From assembly GCA_947579665.1 (NCBI GenBank), contig OX388344.1, positions 14,378,346 to 14,442,345 of the forward strand: a DNA stretch of 64,000 bases, in the 5' to 3' direction. Of the stretch, positions 20,144 to 31,158 are shown piece by piece. The notes below the pieces were generated by a model that worked only from the letters and a program-made list of their open reading frames with translations, was not told where the DNA came from and did no database searches. The first letter of the stretch is position 1; the number at the start of each line of letters is the position of its first letter. This DNA is from Sympetrum striolatum (lineage: Eukaryota; Arthropoda; Insecta; Odonata; Libellulidae). Made by a program: the position numbers and the translations under genes.

Positions 20144-23100
20144 GTGAACTTTACAGAAGGTATCAGCCCTACTTCAATGGTTGGTTTATTTTCCTTCAGT
20201 ACGTTGCAAAACCTTGTTTCAACTCCCTGAAGCAACGCTCTTGCCAGTGGCCTACAGTACACAAGGGCATTGTCTTATCGAGTTCATGTAATAATCCTTT
20301 GATGGTTGGCTGAAGAAACCGAATAAACATATTCTTCTCTGCTTGCAAAATTGTTAGGGAAACAACTAATGGCTTCATTACCTGGGTACGATAATCTTTT
20401 CAGCCAGCTTAGCCTGGAGACCGCTCAAATATGTACATCTGTAGTTATTCTTCCGGAGAGGACCTACCGCGTTCAGTCCTCGTAGGAAATTCATTTATAC
20501 CTCCAGCGCAGCACAAATATTTCAGCAATACTTTGTAGCAGAGTCAACAGCCATATCCCTCCTTTCCTTCGCCCCTTTCCTTCCAAGAGAAGAAAAGTCC
20601 GGTTTCAGGGTGAACAATGTAGTTGGAACTGCCTCTCGATGCGACTAGCGCGCGAGGAATTCAAATGCTCACTTTCGATTACTCAAATTTAACGATTACT
20701 CAGATGTAACGATTACTCGCACGGCCTTTGCAGTAGATTACAAGTAAAAATTCCTTTTTTAATGTAACGATTACAAGTAAAAATGGCCAAAAATGTAATT
20801 GTTACAAGTACTCCGATTACCTTTAATTCGTTACATCCCATCATGAAGGTATATTTGAAGAATAGGATTGTATAAATCAGAATGATTATGTATTCTAAAA
20901 CCAAAATCTTTTCCCCCTCCACTCAAAAAGCCTCCCAGCAATTGTGATACCGAATGTTATAAGGATAAGGTATCACTCAATATGAATTCGAATATTCCGC
21001 TGCCTCATTTAAGCTGCCGCCCATTCTACGCGGCGACGTTTTGCACGCGTAAAGAACACGGGAGAAGGCGTTTGAGAGCGACAATTCAATTTCGGGAGAG
21101 AAACGAAAAAGACCAGGCGTCGGTTTAACAGCGTGCTTATTAACTCACGCTGTTCAAAATATTGCAGCAGGCAGTGATGAGGACCTCACTGGAAGGCATG
21201 ATTTAAAAATAAATTTCTCGGATACGATAAGGTTTTATTCATGTTACGATTCTCCTGCACAAATTAATTCGATTAGCCTCGAATTTCTAAAAGCTAAGCG
21301 TCAATAAAGGCGTATTACATTAAAAGTAGAACCCCTCCGATTCTTACACGGCTATGACGAAAGCAACCGCAGCTCCAATTCTCAATTCCAAAGAAAGGCA
21401 TCGGTAGCCACCATTCACACCGTGGAATCCCAAACCTCATAGAATTAATTCTCCGATCAGACTCTTGGCTGCATCAATATCTTTTCCTCTTCCGTTAAGA
21501 AGAAATGACGTTATTCGAGAATTCCAGAAAAATTCGACACAATTACATCCCAAATATTGTCACTAAATATTCGTTCGAGTTTTCCTATTTTTCGAGTTAA
21601 AATTTCATGATTATTTCTATGATTACCGCTTATTGTGGTCAGAAGTTGCCTCGCTTTAGTCGTAATGATTTTAGTCTGAGATATTAATCAATTTACATCA
21701 TAATTCTCGTGTTAAAGAAAATGCCGTTGCCTCTCGTTTATGGGATCGGTGATAATAAATGTTAGTGGAACGAAGCACTGGTACGTGATTGATCGCAGTC
21801 CCTGTAGTCGAATCGTATCACATGAATGTTTTCCGAAGCAAGAAAGAGACAATTCGTGAGAGGAAAGGTGCTTTGAAGTAATTGGGTATAGCAATGCTTT
21901 ATTTGCGACCAATCGCTTGTTGAAAATTCAAATTGGCGTAGTGACACATAAAGGAAAGGGAATGTAATGAACCTTTAAAATCCATTCGAACAAATTCGCA
22001 AGGAGAACCTTCTTCAACTTTTTCTCATCTATCGCTCCTTCCCCCTAACGCCCCTCCATCCCCTTACAATATAAGGCCTGACAATTCTCCCCTCGGCGCA
22101 TTGCCTCTCCAGAGTTCGCCTCGAAAGCCTCGACCCGACACAACAGTTCCGACAGTTGAAGTCTCCGACGTCACCGCACAGTCTCGACGAATGGCAAACA
22201 AAAGAGGCGGCTTATCTGCCATACGGATTCACTTCCATGAAATTTCAAAGATGTGAATATTTAACAGACGATGGAGAAATTTCTTTTTATTTGTTACAGC
22301 AGCTAAGCAGTAGCACGCCGTGCTTCCAGGAATTCTTTCCAGAACCAAGACGACTCTCCCAGAGACCTCTTGCTGCGTCGCTGTTTCCAGGCTGTCGTTT
22401 CAGAGCAGCTAAGACCCCTGCCGGTGAGAATACGGTACATCTCGGTGTCTGGGACGCAGCCAAGTTTTTCTAGGAAAATTTTGGAAAAAATGTTTTTTAC
22501 ATTTAATAGCAAGAACAATTTTTAGGTGATTCATGTCTGTAACATCTGAACCAAAAATAGATTTTTTCTCTCTGCTTTCCACCGCATTAAAATGACGCGA
22601 ATTTGGCTGTTATAACACCTTCATAAGGTAGTTTATTAATTGCGTTGATTCTTAAGCAAATTTATTCTACATTTAGATGTAAGTATGGAGCTTCATTTCC
22701 CGTACATACCCATGTAAGGAGCATGGCTCAGTGATGCCAAATGCAGCAAAAGCTGAATTTGTTGATTGAAAAATAATTTCTGATGTACATATGAACGAAA
22801 TGTCGAATGTTTCAATTCATTTATCCTTACATTTTTAAATAAATTCCATAAATATTATTTTCTTGCATTTTCGCGTGGAGAGACTATTCTCAGATTTTAT
22901 CAAATCATTCTGTTTTTATCAAAGCGATAATATATTCGCTACAAAATGTATACAGAATTTTTATAAATTACTTTCCGTTAAAGATGCATTTAATTTTTTT
23001 GAATTTTTACGTTTCTATAACACGAATAAGATAATTTGAACCAAAATTTTCGAATTATGCATTCCAAAAAGCGGTTGCCTGCTAAATCTCGTGCCCTAAG

Positions 23101-24080
23101 AGATACCTCCAAACATGCAGCGTAAGAAATTTAAAGAAAAGTAAAAAGATATATTTGATAAAGAAATGAAGACTTCATCTTGATAACAAAGGCACTTATG
23201 AATTTTTCAATTGACGTTTTATCGCACGGCAAAATTCTGCAGTCTCCCATCCTCCTCCTTCGCTGTGGTAACCGTAAAAGAGCAATTTATTTGTTTCTAT
23301 TTCACGAAATCAAAGAAATAATCCCACTCTTTTATTTTTAAAAATAAAGAACCGTTACTGGAGATGTTGCAACCGGGAAACTATTTCCGTAGCCGGGTTA
23401 TTAATTTTCAGACTTGCGGAATTTGCACAAAATTCGGCGAACTGAATGATACAACGTTTTAACAGAATAAGGATCACATTAGTTTATTTAAGTTATTAAG
23501 AAAATCTGAATGCATAATGAAAACTATATGAATTTAGATTCCAAACATTCTTTAGAAATATGTTGAAAGTTTAGTTTTTTTGTTTAACTTATTAACCCTG
23601 ACGAACCCGCTAAGTTTGACCTTCGATAATAATTGCACTTTTCGTCATAGGATAGTAAAATTAGAGGGAATGTGTAGCCACGCCTTTTCTTATTCCTTCA
23701 ATGCCCTTTTCTTTAAAAAAAACATCTCAAAAAGTTTGATTCACGGCGTAGGAGGCGCATCTAATCAAGTAATCTCTATCGAAGTGTTTTTGGCAGTGAA
23801 GCTTTGAGCTACAATTTGGGTTTTTCTTTACTCAACAGGAGTCTTAACAAATATGAACGAGTATAGCGATTCAGCTACAATATCTTTTTCGTCTTGGGTA
23901 TCGAGATATTTCACATTACTGTCACGAACCTTTGACTATTAATTATCTTCCCTTCCAAACATTTTCTCATGAATGCGCTTTTTCTAGAATGAACAGCGGT
24001 TTTTCGAAAATTAGTGCCCTTTTTTCTTTTGTCCGATTACGAAGTCTTTTATTTCTTTACGAACGAAGTGGCAGGCAGAC
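20144..24080. other. No recognised host gene
   Basis: Mostly unique AT-rich DNA. The open frames at 22156-22473 (plus) and 22303-22518 (minus) overlap each other and show no domain I recognise. A CpG-containing patch at ~22080-22200 could be regulatory, but nothing decides this. Confidence 0.5.
20675..20836. repeat. Cluster of diverged GTAACGATTAC repeats
   Basis: TAACGATTAC or close variants in both orientations (AACGATTACT, GTAACGATTAC, GTAATTGTTAC, CGATTACC, TTCGTTACA) occur at least six times in 160 bp. They are interleaved with ACAAGTAAAAA. This is probably part of a MITE or a protein-binding repeat; its ends are not defined. Confidence 0.6.
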
Positions 24081-24092
24081 ATTGCCTATCGA

Positions 24093-24230
24093 AAAAGGCG
24101 ACATGATCTTTAGGCGTCAAAATTACTTGAAACAACAAAAGAAATACCGTAGGGATTGTAGAACAAGTATACATACATACGAACGAGACATGGATCAATC
24201 GTGGTCAAACACTGAACATGGGTTTCCGTG
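24093..24230 (+). pseudogene. mariner/IS630-like transposase fragment
   Basis: A short frame reads RRQNYLKQQKKYRRDCRTS, then IHTYERDMDQSWSN. The spacing resembles the region before and through the DETW catalytic motif of IS630/Tc1-mariner transposases, but the catalytic Asp-Glu is not conserved and both sides are degenerate. Identification rests on one motif only. Confidence 0.4.
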
Positions 24231-24299
24231 ATCAAAAAATTAAACACAAAATGAAAAATATTTCATTAAATGACATTCGGTTATACTTCAGCCCATATT

Positions 24300-25400
24300 A
24301 AAAGTAATTTCATGAAAAATTGTCAGTATACTGACAATTCCGTACACGGTCGGTACTTTCATTGTTCCCCTTAGTAAATACTGACGAAAAATGTGTTGCA
24401 AATAGATTAGCTATGTCAATGTCATTATGAGCAACGGCATTATCCAGATACATGTAATTAGGTAGGTGTTTACATTTCCTAACTGAATTCACATAAGACC
24501 AGAAGTTATTTACATTATCACAGACTGAGTCTTCAACTTATAAATTTCTTGTAGCATTGGGTAGAAAGAGACTTTGACTGGCTTCTTGAATTCTTGGTAA
24601 TCAAAATAATTATGAGAATATTTATTATGAGAGATTCTCCTTCTTCTTATAAGAGATCTCAGCTCTGGGGTTAACCACTTAGGAAATCTCGATGAGAAGA
24701 TTTGTACTTAACGTGTGAAATGTTTGATAGTATCTATTAACATATTATGGTAGGTATTGAATGCATCGTTCACTGGGAGATTAAGCAAAACCCCAGCCTA
24801 GTCAACTGATAAGAGGAACTCATTTATGCTAAAAAAGTCACTATTATTATAATCTTAATAAGACATAGAGAAGTCTTCCACCATGGTACCTTTTGGAAGG
24901 GAGACTAGAATGCCAAGTCTAGGATGGTAAACTTCACATTCCACTAATGGCAATTCTTCCAGAGACACCACAACTGTTTGCAATTCAGATCTGTAGAAGA
25001 ACAAGTTCAACATTTTCACATGTCTATTGAACACATTGTGGACTGGAACTAGTTGATATGAGAAGGTCTCAAGTAGTGAGCAAACTTTGGGTGAGAAGGA
25101 AATGTTATTAACAAAACTATCATCTTGTAAGAGTTCCCAATCATTAAAATTAGGCAAGTTGTAATCACCTAGCATCATAACATTAGAGTAGGTTTGATAC
25201 TTTGAGGCCCCTGAGTTTGGAGGTGTGTACACTACACCAATCAACACTTTAGATGATCGAAAGTAGTCTCAAAGTAAACTCCTTGTCATGCAAATCTCCG
25301 TTCTCATTAGAATCCCGTTGAAGTTGTGGTGCTCCAAAGATATTTAAGTTCCTGGAGCATTGATACTCTTCCCCTTTGCAGTCCAGATTAAAGATGAAAA
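24300..25400 (-). mobile_element. Non-LTR retrotransposon fragment: endonuclease and pre-RT region
   Basis: On the minus strand, 25247-24855 encodes GVVYTPPNS and later MMLGDYNLPNFNDW, the substrate-binding and catalytic (GDFN-like) signatures of an AP-type LINE endonuclease. Further downstream come FPKWLTPELRSLIRRRR and, at 24492-24310, a SVRKCKHLP...LFATHFSSVF segment that precedes the reverse transcriptase in Jockey/CR1-type elements. Several stops and frameshifts separate these blocks. The reverse transcriptase itself is not present here. Confidence 0.8.
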
Positions 25401-27169
25401 AACTGCTGAAAGAGTACCTTACAATGACTAAAGTACATTTGGTGTCCTAAAGAAATATTTTAATTTTCTGTCATCAAAATTTTATGATTTCTTTAATTTT
25501 CAAGAGTGAATTTTTCTCGGTATCAAATGTAACATAGTATTTTTTCTACTTCTAAGCCTACTTTTGAATGTAATCTTCATGCAAATTTTATGATTGCAAA
25601 CTATTTGCTTTGTTACCAAAAGTAAGTATTGAAAATGAAGTTATAAAGTCTTGACAACAAACCTCTTTTAAATATGGATTCTGTCTCATATTAAATATGA
25701 GAGTAAAGCTATGATCCTTAAATATTAGCCATTGTCAGATTGTAAATAGTTCAATATGCATGCTTCAATTTTATTTTTAGAAATTTAATCGTATCCAAAT
25801 AATATGAAAATATAACTAAATGGAAAAATGTAATTCTCAAATCTATTTAAGTTTTCCTAAAACAGGCTAAGGATAGTCAAAAAAATAGTAGAAATCTACT
25901 TCATAAAGTTTTTCAATGTTGTAATTGAATATAGTTTACTCTAAATAATAACTTCAAACCTGCAATACAAATTTTGGATAGATTTATTTCAACCAATGTG
26001 CCCTTGAAAAGATCTTAGCAGCTGTAGGACAATTTTGGAATGAAACCCCAGTGGTGAAAGAAACAGATTTGATGAAATATTGTTGATATTTGCTATATGA
26101 GATAATCACAGTAAATTGAACAATATAAGAGATATTTCAAATGTATATCCATGCATTAATTAGTGAGGGATTTTCTAAAGTATCCCTTTGATAGATACTT
26201 AATCTGCATATGTAAATTGGCATTGAAGAAATATTAACTGTCTTATTTGATAACTTGGTTTTTATTTATTAAATGATGATGTACAATTTTTTTCCGGACT
26301 ATTATACAATTGTTCAATGCACCCACAATATAATATTTACCTATCATTTATTTCTGTAAATTTAATTTGAGTAGTGGCAAATTAGCATTAAATGTACACT
26401 AAAGAGGATTTCTAAAAACTTTAAGTCAATGGAAACTCTTGCAAAAAAATCTGAAAGACTTGACTCTATGGTATTTATTGATAGCTCCAAGACTCTTGCA
26501 TTTCATTCAGTGGTATATATGGTACAAACCCCCACAAAAATTGAACGGCATAGTTGTAGCTGCATAAGATTGAGGGCTTTGAAATACTGGACGTGGCAAC
26601 ACCGTATGGCTGAGAGATAAGGTTGGCTCTTATCGTGAGGTCCCAGGGAATGCTATATCAGCGATTTCTGGAATTTTTTTGGTATATAGTAAGGTTTTAT
26701 ATTTTGAAAAGGGCAGTGTCTGTAAGGTAGAAACAGATTCCTCTTTATTCGTTACGAGGAGACCCAACATTTTCCACCTTCATATAATTACTGGCTCCCT
26801 CAAATATTGATGACTACAACACATATATATCATAACATTTATTGTTAAATTGAAGTATAAATTACATTGAATAAGTAAGAATTTAAAAAAGTTAGGAAGG
26901 TTAATTTTGTAGGAAACCATCAATTTTAAAACGTAGTTTGTCGCTTTAGTTAAATATTATTAGTTAAAAGAATATGTCAAATTTTAAAATGCATGAGGGT
27001 TGTTGTTGCGGATTTGCTCAAACCATATTCCATAAATAGACTAATGAAATAAAATAATTACGCCATGATTATCTAAAGAAAATTACAATCACGCAAGGCA
27101 TATCGAAGAAAGAAACTAAACTATGCACAGGAAGTGTGCGCCTTGCACCCAAAGTTGAACGAGAAGTGA
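25401..27169. other. No recognised gene
   Basis: Strongly AT-rich. The open frame at 26429-26620 has no recognisable domain. This may be intron of the hydrolase gene whose exon lies at 27280, but no further exon was found. Confidence 0.5.
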
Positions 27170-27240
27170 AAAATAGTGAAATAACTGGGACTCAAACCCA
27201 GGTCTCCCTCATTCTGGGCAGAGCACCTGACCTGGGTCCC
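27170..27240 (-). repeat. tRNA-like 3' half, probable SINE fragment
   Basis: The minus strand reads AGAATGAGGGAGACCTGGG then TTTGAGTCCC, a T-arm/B-box-like end (GGTTTGAGTCC). No D-arm or A box precedes it. Confidence 0.45.
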
Positions 27241-27279
27241 AGGCATATTTTCACTTCTAATTGAACGTTGGTATCGTAC

Positions 27280-27475
27280 CTTAGAAAATCTGACTTTCCT
27301 CCTCCAATAAAAAGCGTTGGACCTTCAAAGGGGTTTGGTGGTGCAGGTGGAAACTCAATCATATGAGAAAAGAAATTCTGGGAAATTGCATCCAAGTTAA
27401 CTCTCCATCTATAGTTGCCATTATCCTCGACCAAATTTGTGGTCAGAAACAGGCGCAGCATACTATCCTGTACCA
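27280..27475 (-). CDS. ABHD11-like alpha/beta hydrolase, single internal exon
   Basis: The translated exon contains LRLFLTTNLVEDNGNYRWR, then VNLDAISQNF and GPTLFIGGGKSDFLR. This matches the C-terminal part of protein ABHD11, a mitochondrial alpha/beta hydrolase linked to lipoate and 2-oxoglutarate dehydrogenase maintenance. Family members have the counterpart LTNLVE...WRVNLDAL...GPTLFL.GG.S. The exon ends at a good donor (CTAAG|GTACGA on the minus strand). The upstream limit is uncertain; several AG acceptors lie between ~27,455 and ~27,540. The next exon, expected to carry the GHW catalytic-His motif, and all upstream exons were not found, so the gene is partial here or an orphan exon. The open frame continues upstream into hAT-like sequence. 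Confidence 0.72.
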
Positions 27476-27489
27476 AACCCTTTCCTTGT

Positions 27490-27660
27490 GTAATAACATC
27501 AAAGCTGGAAACTTGTAAGTTAACTGCAAATGCTTCAATTAAAGCAGTCATAACAATAACTGTCTTATTAAAACATTGCAACTTAACATTTAATCTGTTC
27601 AAATGTGAGCATAAGTCTGTGGAAAACATTCTTTTGCAAAGCAGTTTAACAGCAAGTGAC
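27490..27660 (-). pseudogene. hAT (ZBED5/Buster-like) transposase fragment
   Basis: The frame reads LCSHLNRLNVKLQCFNKTV, then ALIEAFAVNLQ. It resembles the hAT-family segment HLN.LN..LQG.......IKAF..KL seen in ZBED-type domesticated and active transposases. No catalytic residues are covered. It is directly upstream of, and in frame with, the hydrolase exon. Confidence 0.6.
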
Positions 27661-27869
27661 TTGTTCTTTTACATATTCTTTTACATTGTGGAAAACTTCT
27701 AATTTCATCTAAACAGTATTATAGGTTTAAAATCTCCAAAAGCCATCTTTTTCAGCGTTACTTCTCTTACATTCCGATAGAGGGGAATTTCCTGTGTCGT
27801 ATGCAAGGGTCTGAAAAGAATTTGGATATCCCAAAGTGACGTTGATGGTCATCTGGTTTTTCCTACCTT

Positions 27870-28235
27870 CCTCTCGGTAGAGGTCCCAAAAGGGAAGAGT
27901 GGGGGATAGGGCCCATATCGCTGTTCATGATTTTTCCCATGTTCTGATGTATGATAATGGAATTTATCATCGAGGATTTTTGTATTGATTTTTTGAGTTT
28001 TAAATTTTTCAATGCAATCCTGTGATTGTGTTGTTGTATGTGCTGAGCCACACTGGATTTGTCCAATCAGTTCTTTGAAATGAGAGATTTATTTTTGGAA
28101 ATGTTTATGTAGTTTTAGTTTCGTCATTCCGATATATATCATTTCACAATCTTGGCATGAAATTTCATTTTTTGTGTTGATGGGATGATGTCTTTGAGAT
28201 TGTGGAGGAGATTTGACAGTTTGTATATATATAAG
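27870..28235 (-). mobile_element. Penelope-like element fragment (GIY-YIG endonuclease)
   Basis: The minus strand encodes NEISCQDCEMIYIGMTKLKL, which matches the start of the GIY-YIG endonuclease of Penelope-like retroelements (C..C...YIG.T). In another phase SSVAQHIQQHNHRIA, then NLKLKKS follows, as in that domain. At least two frameshifts and one stop show it is a fossil; the reverse transcriptase part is absent. Confidence 0.6.
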
Positions 28236-28607
28236 CCCTTATACTCGCTCACGTATCAGCACTCATTTAGACAATTACCCAAAGATGTCAACTCCTTGAC
28301 AAAACTAGCGGTATAACAAACCTGCTGTGGAAATTATAATGTTTTTCTTAAAACATGTTTGTTGAGTTCCACAAAGTTACACTTAACCATATTAATTCTA
28401 TTTTATTTAATCATATTATATGTAAAAATCACATTTTCCATACCTTATAGTTAATAAACCACATTTTTACTTTGTCATTACTCATCCGTAACATGAAGTT
28501 ATCAGAAAGTCAGATTCAGAGCGTAAGTTTCCTGTGGATATTGATGGTTAATTCTGATTGATCTTTCCACTATTAGAGAAGCTAATATGGTAGATGAGAA
28601 ATGGTGA

Positions 28608-28668
28608 TGATACTGTACCCCCTGCCATATACCACTGGTGGCTTGTGGGATATATATCTAAATCTAAA
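28608..28668 (+). repeat. Solo LINE 3' end
   Basis: CCCCCTGCCATATACCACTG, then GGTGGCTTGTGGGATAT and TCTAAATCTAAATG. It matches the 3' end of the LINE at 20085-20143, including the hexamer-like tail. Confidence 0.6.
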
Positions 28669-30401
28669 TGACTGGCTGTTATTTTATTAGATGCTACGAT
28701 ACCACATTTATATCAAAAACATTTCAGTTTTTCCTAGTTGCAACAATAATTCCCATTTTCTTCATTACAAACCAATTATTACCTTTCAAGATGCAAATGA
28801 TGTTTATATATTATAAATGTTATAAAAATTCTTGCTATTCATAATTTTTTCATAAAAATGTTGGAAAATACTGTGATTCACATAATGCACTGTGTTATTA
28901 TTAGTATGTTGTGAAGAACATTTTATTTATAAAGGTGTCATTTTCACTTCCCATGGAGGAAAATGATTATTATTTATTAGTAGAATGAAGATAAAATGAT
29001 AATTCCTGGTGGTTTGGATAAAAAAAGAAAAAATGGATGCAATAAACAGATGTAAACTTACAAAAAATTTAAATTTGCTGTGTGGGACAAATTTGACCTC
29101 AATTGGCGGTTTAAAGTTAAAATCAACGTATGAAATGTAAAGCAGTCATACTTAAGTAAAAACAAAAGTTTTGTGAAAAGTGTTAAATAAAGCTTTGCAA
29201 GAAAAGGAATCCAAGTATGAAAAGTCATATTCAAGAAACCCACATTTAGTAATTGATTTGACACAAATATGGTTGAATATTTCAATGATTGGAGCAACCA
29301 AGCAGTAATTGGATGGTTTTGATTTATTCTTGCATCAGACAACAATTGTAAGCCTACAAAGTTTTGATATGCAATAACATAATGCCTCTTTAATCAAATT
29401 GTATTTTTCCATTATATCCTTTGTTAATCTAATTCATTTCCCTTTGATAAAAATGGCAGTTTGGGTACTTCTTTGCACGTATTTAAATAAATGAGATGTT
29501 AGATGACTGCCATGTTATTTAATCATGGTAATTTTTATGGGTTATGCAAAAATTATATATTCCAAGATGTTTCAGAACTAAGTTAGGGAATGAAAATTTT
29601 CTATTTTCTAATGAGAGTTTTAAAAATGGTCATCTGTGCTCTAGTACATAAATTAATTTCCAAGTGTTTGTCACAGAGGATGGTGAGAGATCAGTCAGCC
29701 TTCGATGAGACTTATGGGTTTGAAAAATGCGTTGAAATACCAAAACATAAAAGATAAAATTGATGTTTGTTTTTTTAATTATAAAAGTAGCTAGTTCCTA
29801 GTTCCAGTAGCTTTCAAATATTTTCATAATGATTTTAAGTAAATTGTTTTACATACTTTTCTTCAGAAATCCATCTGCCAGTCATCTGAAAACTCATCAC
29901 TGAAATTTTTTGTATAAAGTATTTCACTTTAATAGACAGATTAATTAGAATATATTCTTACTTACACTTGCTGGAATAATGAAAAACTATCATAGTGTTT
30001 GATGAACTTCCAAATAGGCTTAGGATTTACTTACAATCATTATCAATCTATTTGGCAATTTAAGTGATTTGGATGATTCAATGGATATATCTAGATGATG
30101 GATGGTCTAGATGGTAAATTTTATAAAACCAAAAGCTGTTTTCAAGGTAAAATTTTGTAAATTCTGTTCCCCAAAAATAATTATTTTCAGTAACAGCGAT
30201 ATTATTAAGCATAACAATTAGTTAGAGGAAGAATTTATTATCTAACTTTCATACATATTATTTTATGAATTCAGATGCTTAGTTTGTTCTGCTCTGTTAG
30301 AAACATCTCCTTTCTTGTCCAATATTGCTTCACTAAATTCCTATCAGTAATTTTTTAAAACTAGGTAATTCAGTGCAGCTGTTTTATTAATGTGTTGTAT
30401 A
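28669..30401. other. No recognised gene
   Basis: AT-rich unique sequence; no domain, repeat or RNA gene recognised. Confidence 0.5.
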
Positions 30402-30405
30402 TTAA
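30402..30405. repeat. TTAA target duplication, left
   Basis: The canonical piggyBac target site, identical to 33252-33255. Confidence 0.95.
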
Positions 30406-30598
30406 CCCATTAATGCCCGTATGCATCTTAAGTTGCGCCGGTATGAAAAAAATATTTACTCGGATCTTATACATAGCAAAGGCTTCTTATTGTTGGTATG
30501 CGTGCCAGATGTCTTCTTTCACATTCCTGCAAAATAGAAACTCGCCCGGAGAAGAACTAATGGTACTAGGGTCCCTTTTATGACCCTGTGTCACAGCC

Positions 30599-31158
30599 CT
30601 TCAGTCAAGCGGTGAACGTCGAAGTGCTCGGATGTAAGTTTCCTCTACATTTTCTTACAATGTTTAGCTTTTATGCATGCATTAGTTTATAGAAATATGT
30701 ATTACTATACTGTAAAAATATTACTTCCATAGAGAATCACCAAACATTTTAATTGACTGGAATGTTTTGCATGCAACTTAAGTTGCTAAGTAAGGCACTT
30801 ACGGGGTCTAATTCATGATTTATTTGATTTTTCAGATTTTTTGTTTATTATTGAGAATTAACTACTGGTACATCTCATCATATTTTTCAATTGGAAAGGT
30901 AAGTAATTTCTTTTGAATCCTCTGTCTGTCATAGCCTTACAGTTCAAATTCTGATATTATTTTGCCAAAAGATTTATATTTTAATAATTTTCGACTTCTA
31001 TTATAGATAATTTAATGTTTTCCTGAGTCTCACTGAGAATCAACTATACATTAAACTTCGAAATGTAAGTCATTTTTTATTATCCTGTATTTATGATCAT
31101 TATTTCATAATATTACAATACTAGAAATAATCATATTTATGTTATGGCATTCTTCTAG
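30599..31158 (+). other. 5' leader of the piggyBac gene with candidate introns
   Basis: Three good donors (GAT|GTAAGT after 30633, AAAG|GTAAGT after 30898, AAAT|GTAAGT after 31064) precede the acceptor TTCTAG|G at 31158/31159. Exons ending at 30633 or 31064 end in AT and the acceptor exon begins with G. Splicing either one would create ATG followed by TCGCGGAGAGGG (Ser-Arg-Arg-Gly), the usual N-terminus of this family. Confidence 0.55.
30770..30791. promoter_or_regulatory. Subterminal palindrome of piggyBac
   Basis: GCAACTTAAGTTGC is a perfect 14-bp palindrome. Partial copies occur near the left end (CTTAAGTTGC at ~30428) and right end (GCAACTCAAGTTGC at ~33104). Their placement near both termini suggests transposase-binding sites; this is inference. 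Confidence 0.5.

Noticed and set aside
20196..20378. Minus-strand frame with a GHW motif as the missing last exon of the ABHD11-like gene
   Set aside because: Only three residues agree; the flanks (QERCFRELKQGF) do not resemble the hydrolase C-terminus.
22156..22518. Overlapping frames on both strands as a gene
   Set aside because: No known domain, and neither strand has supporting splice sites.
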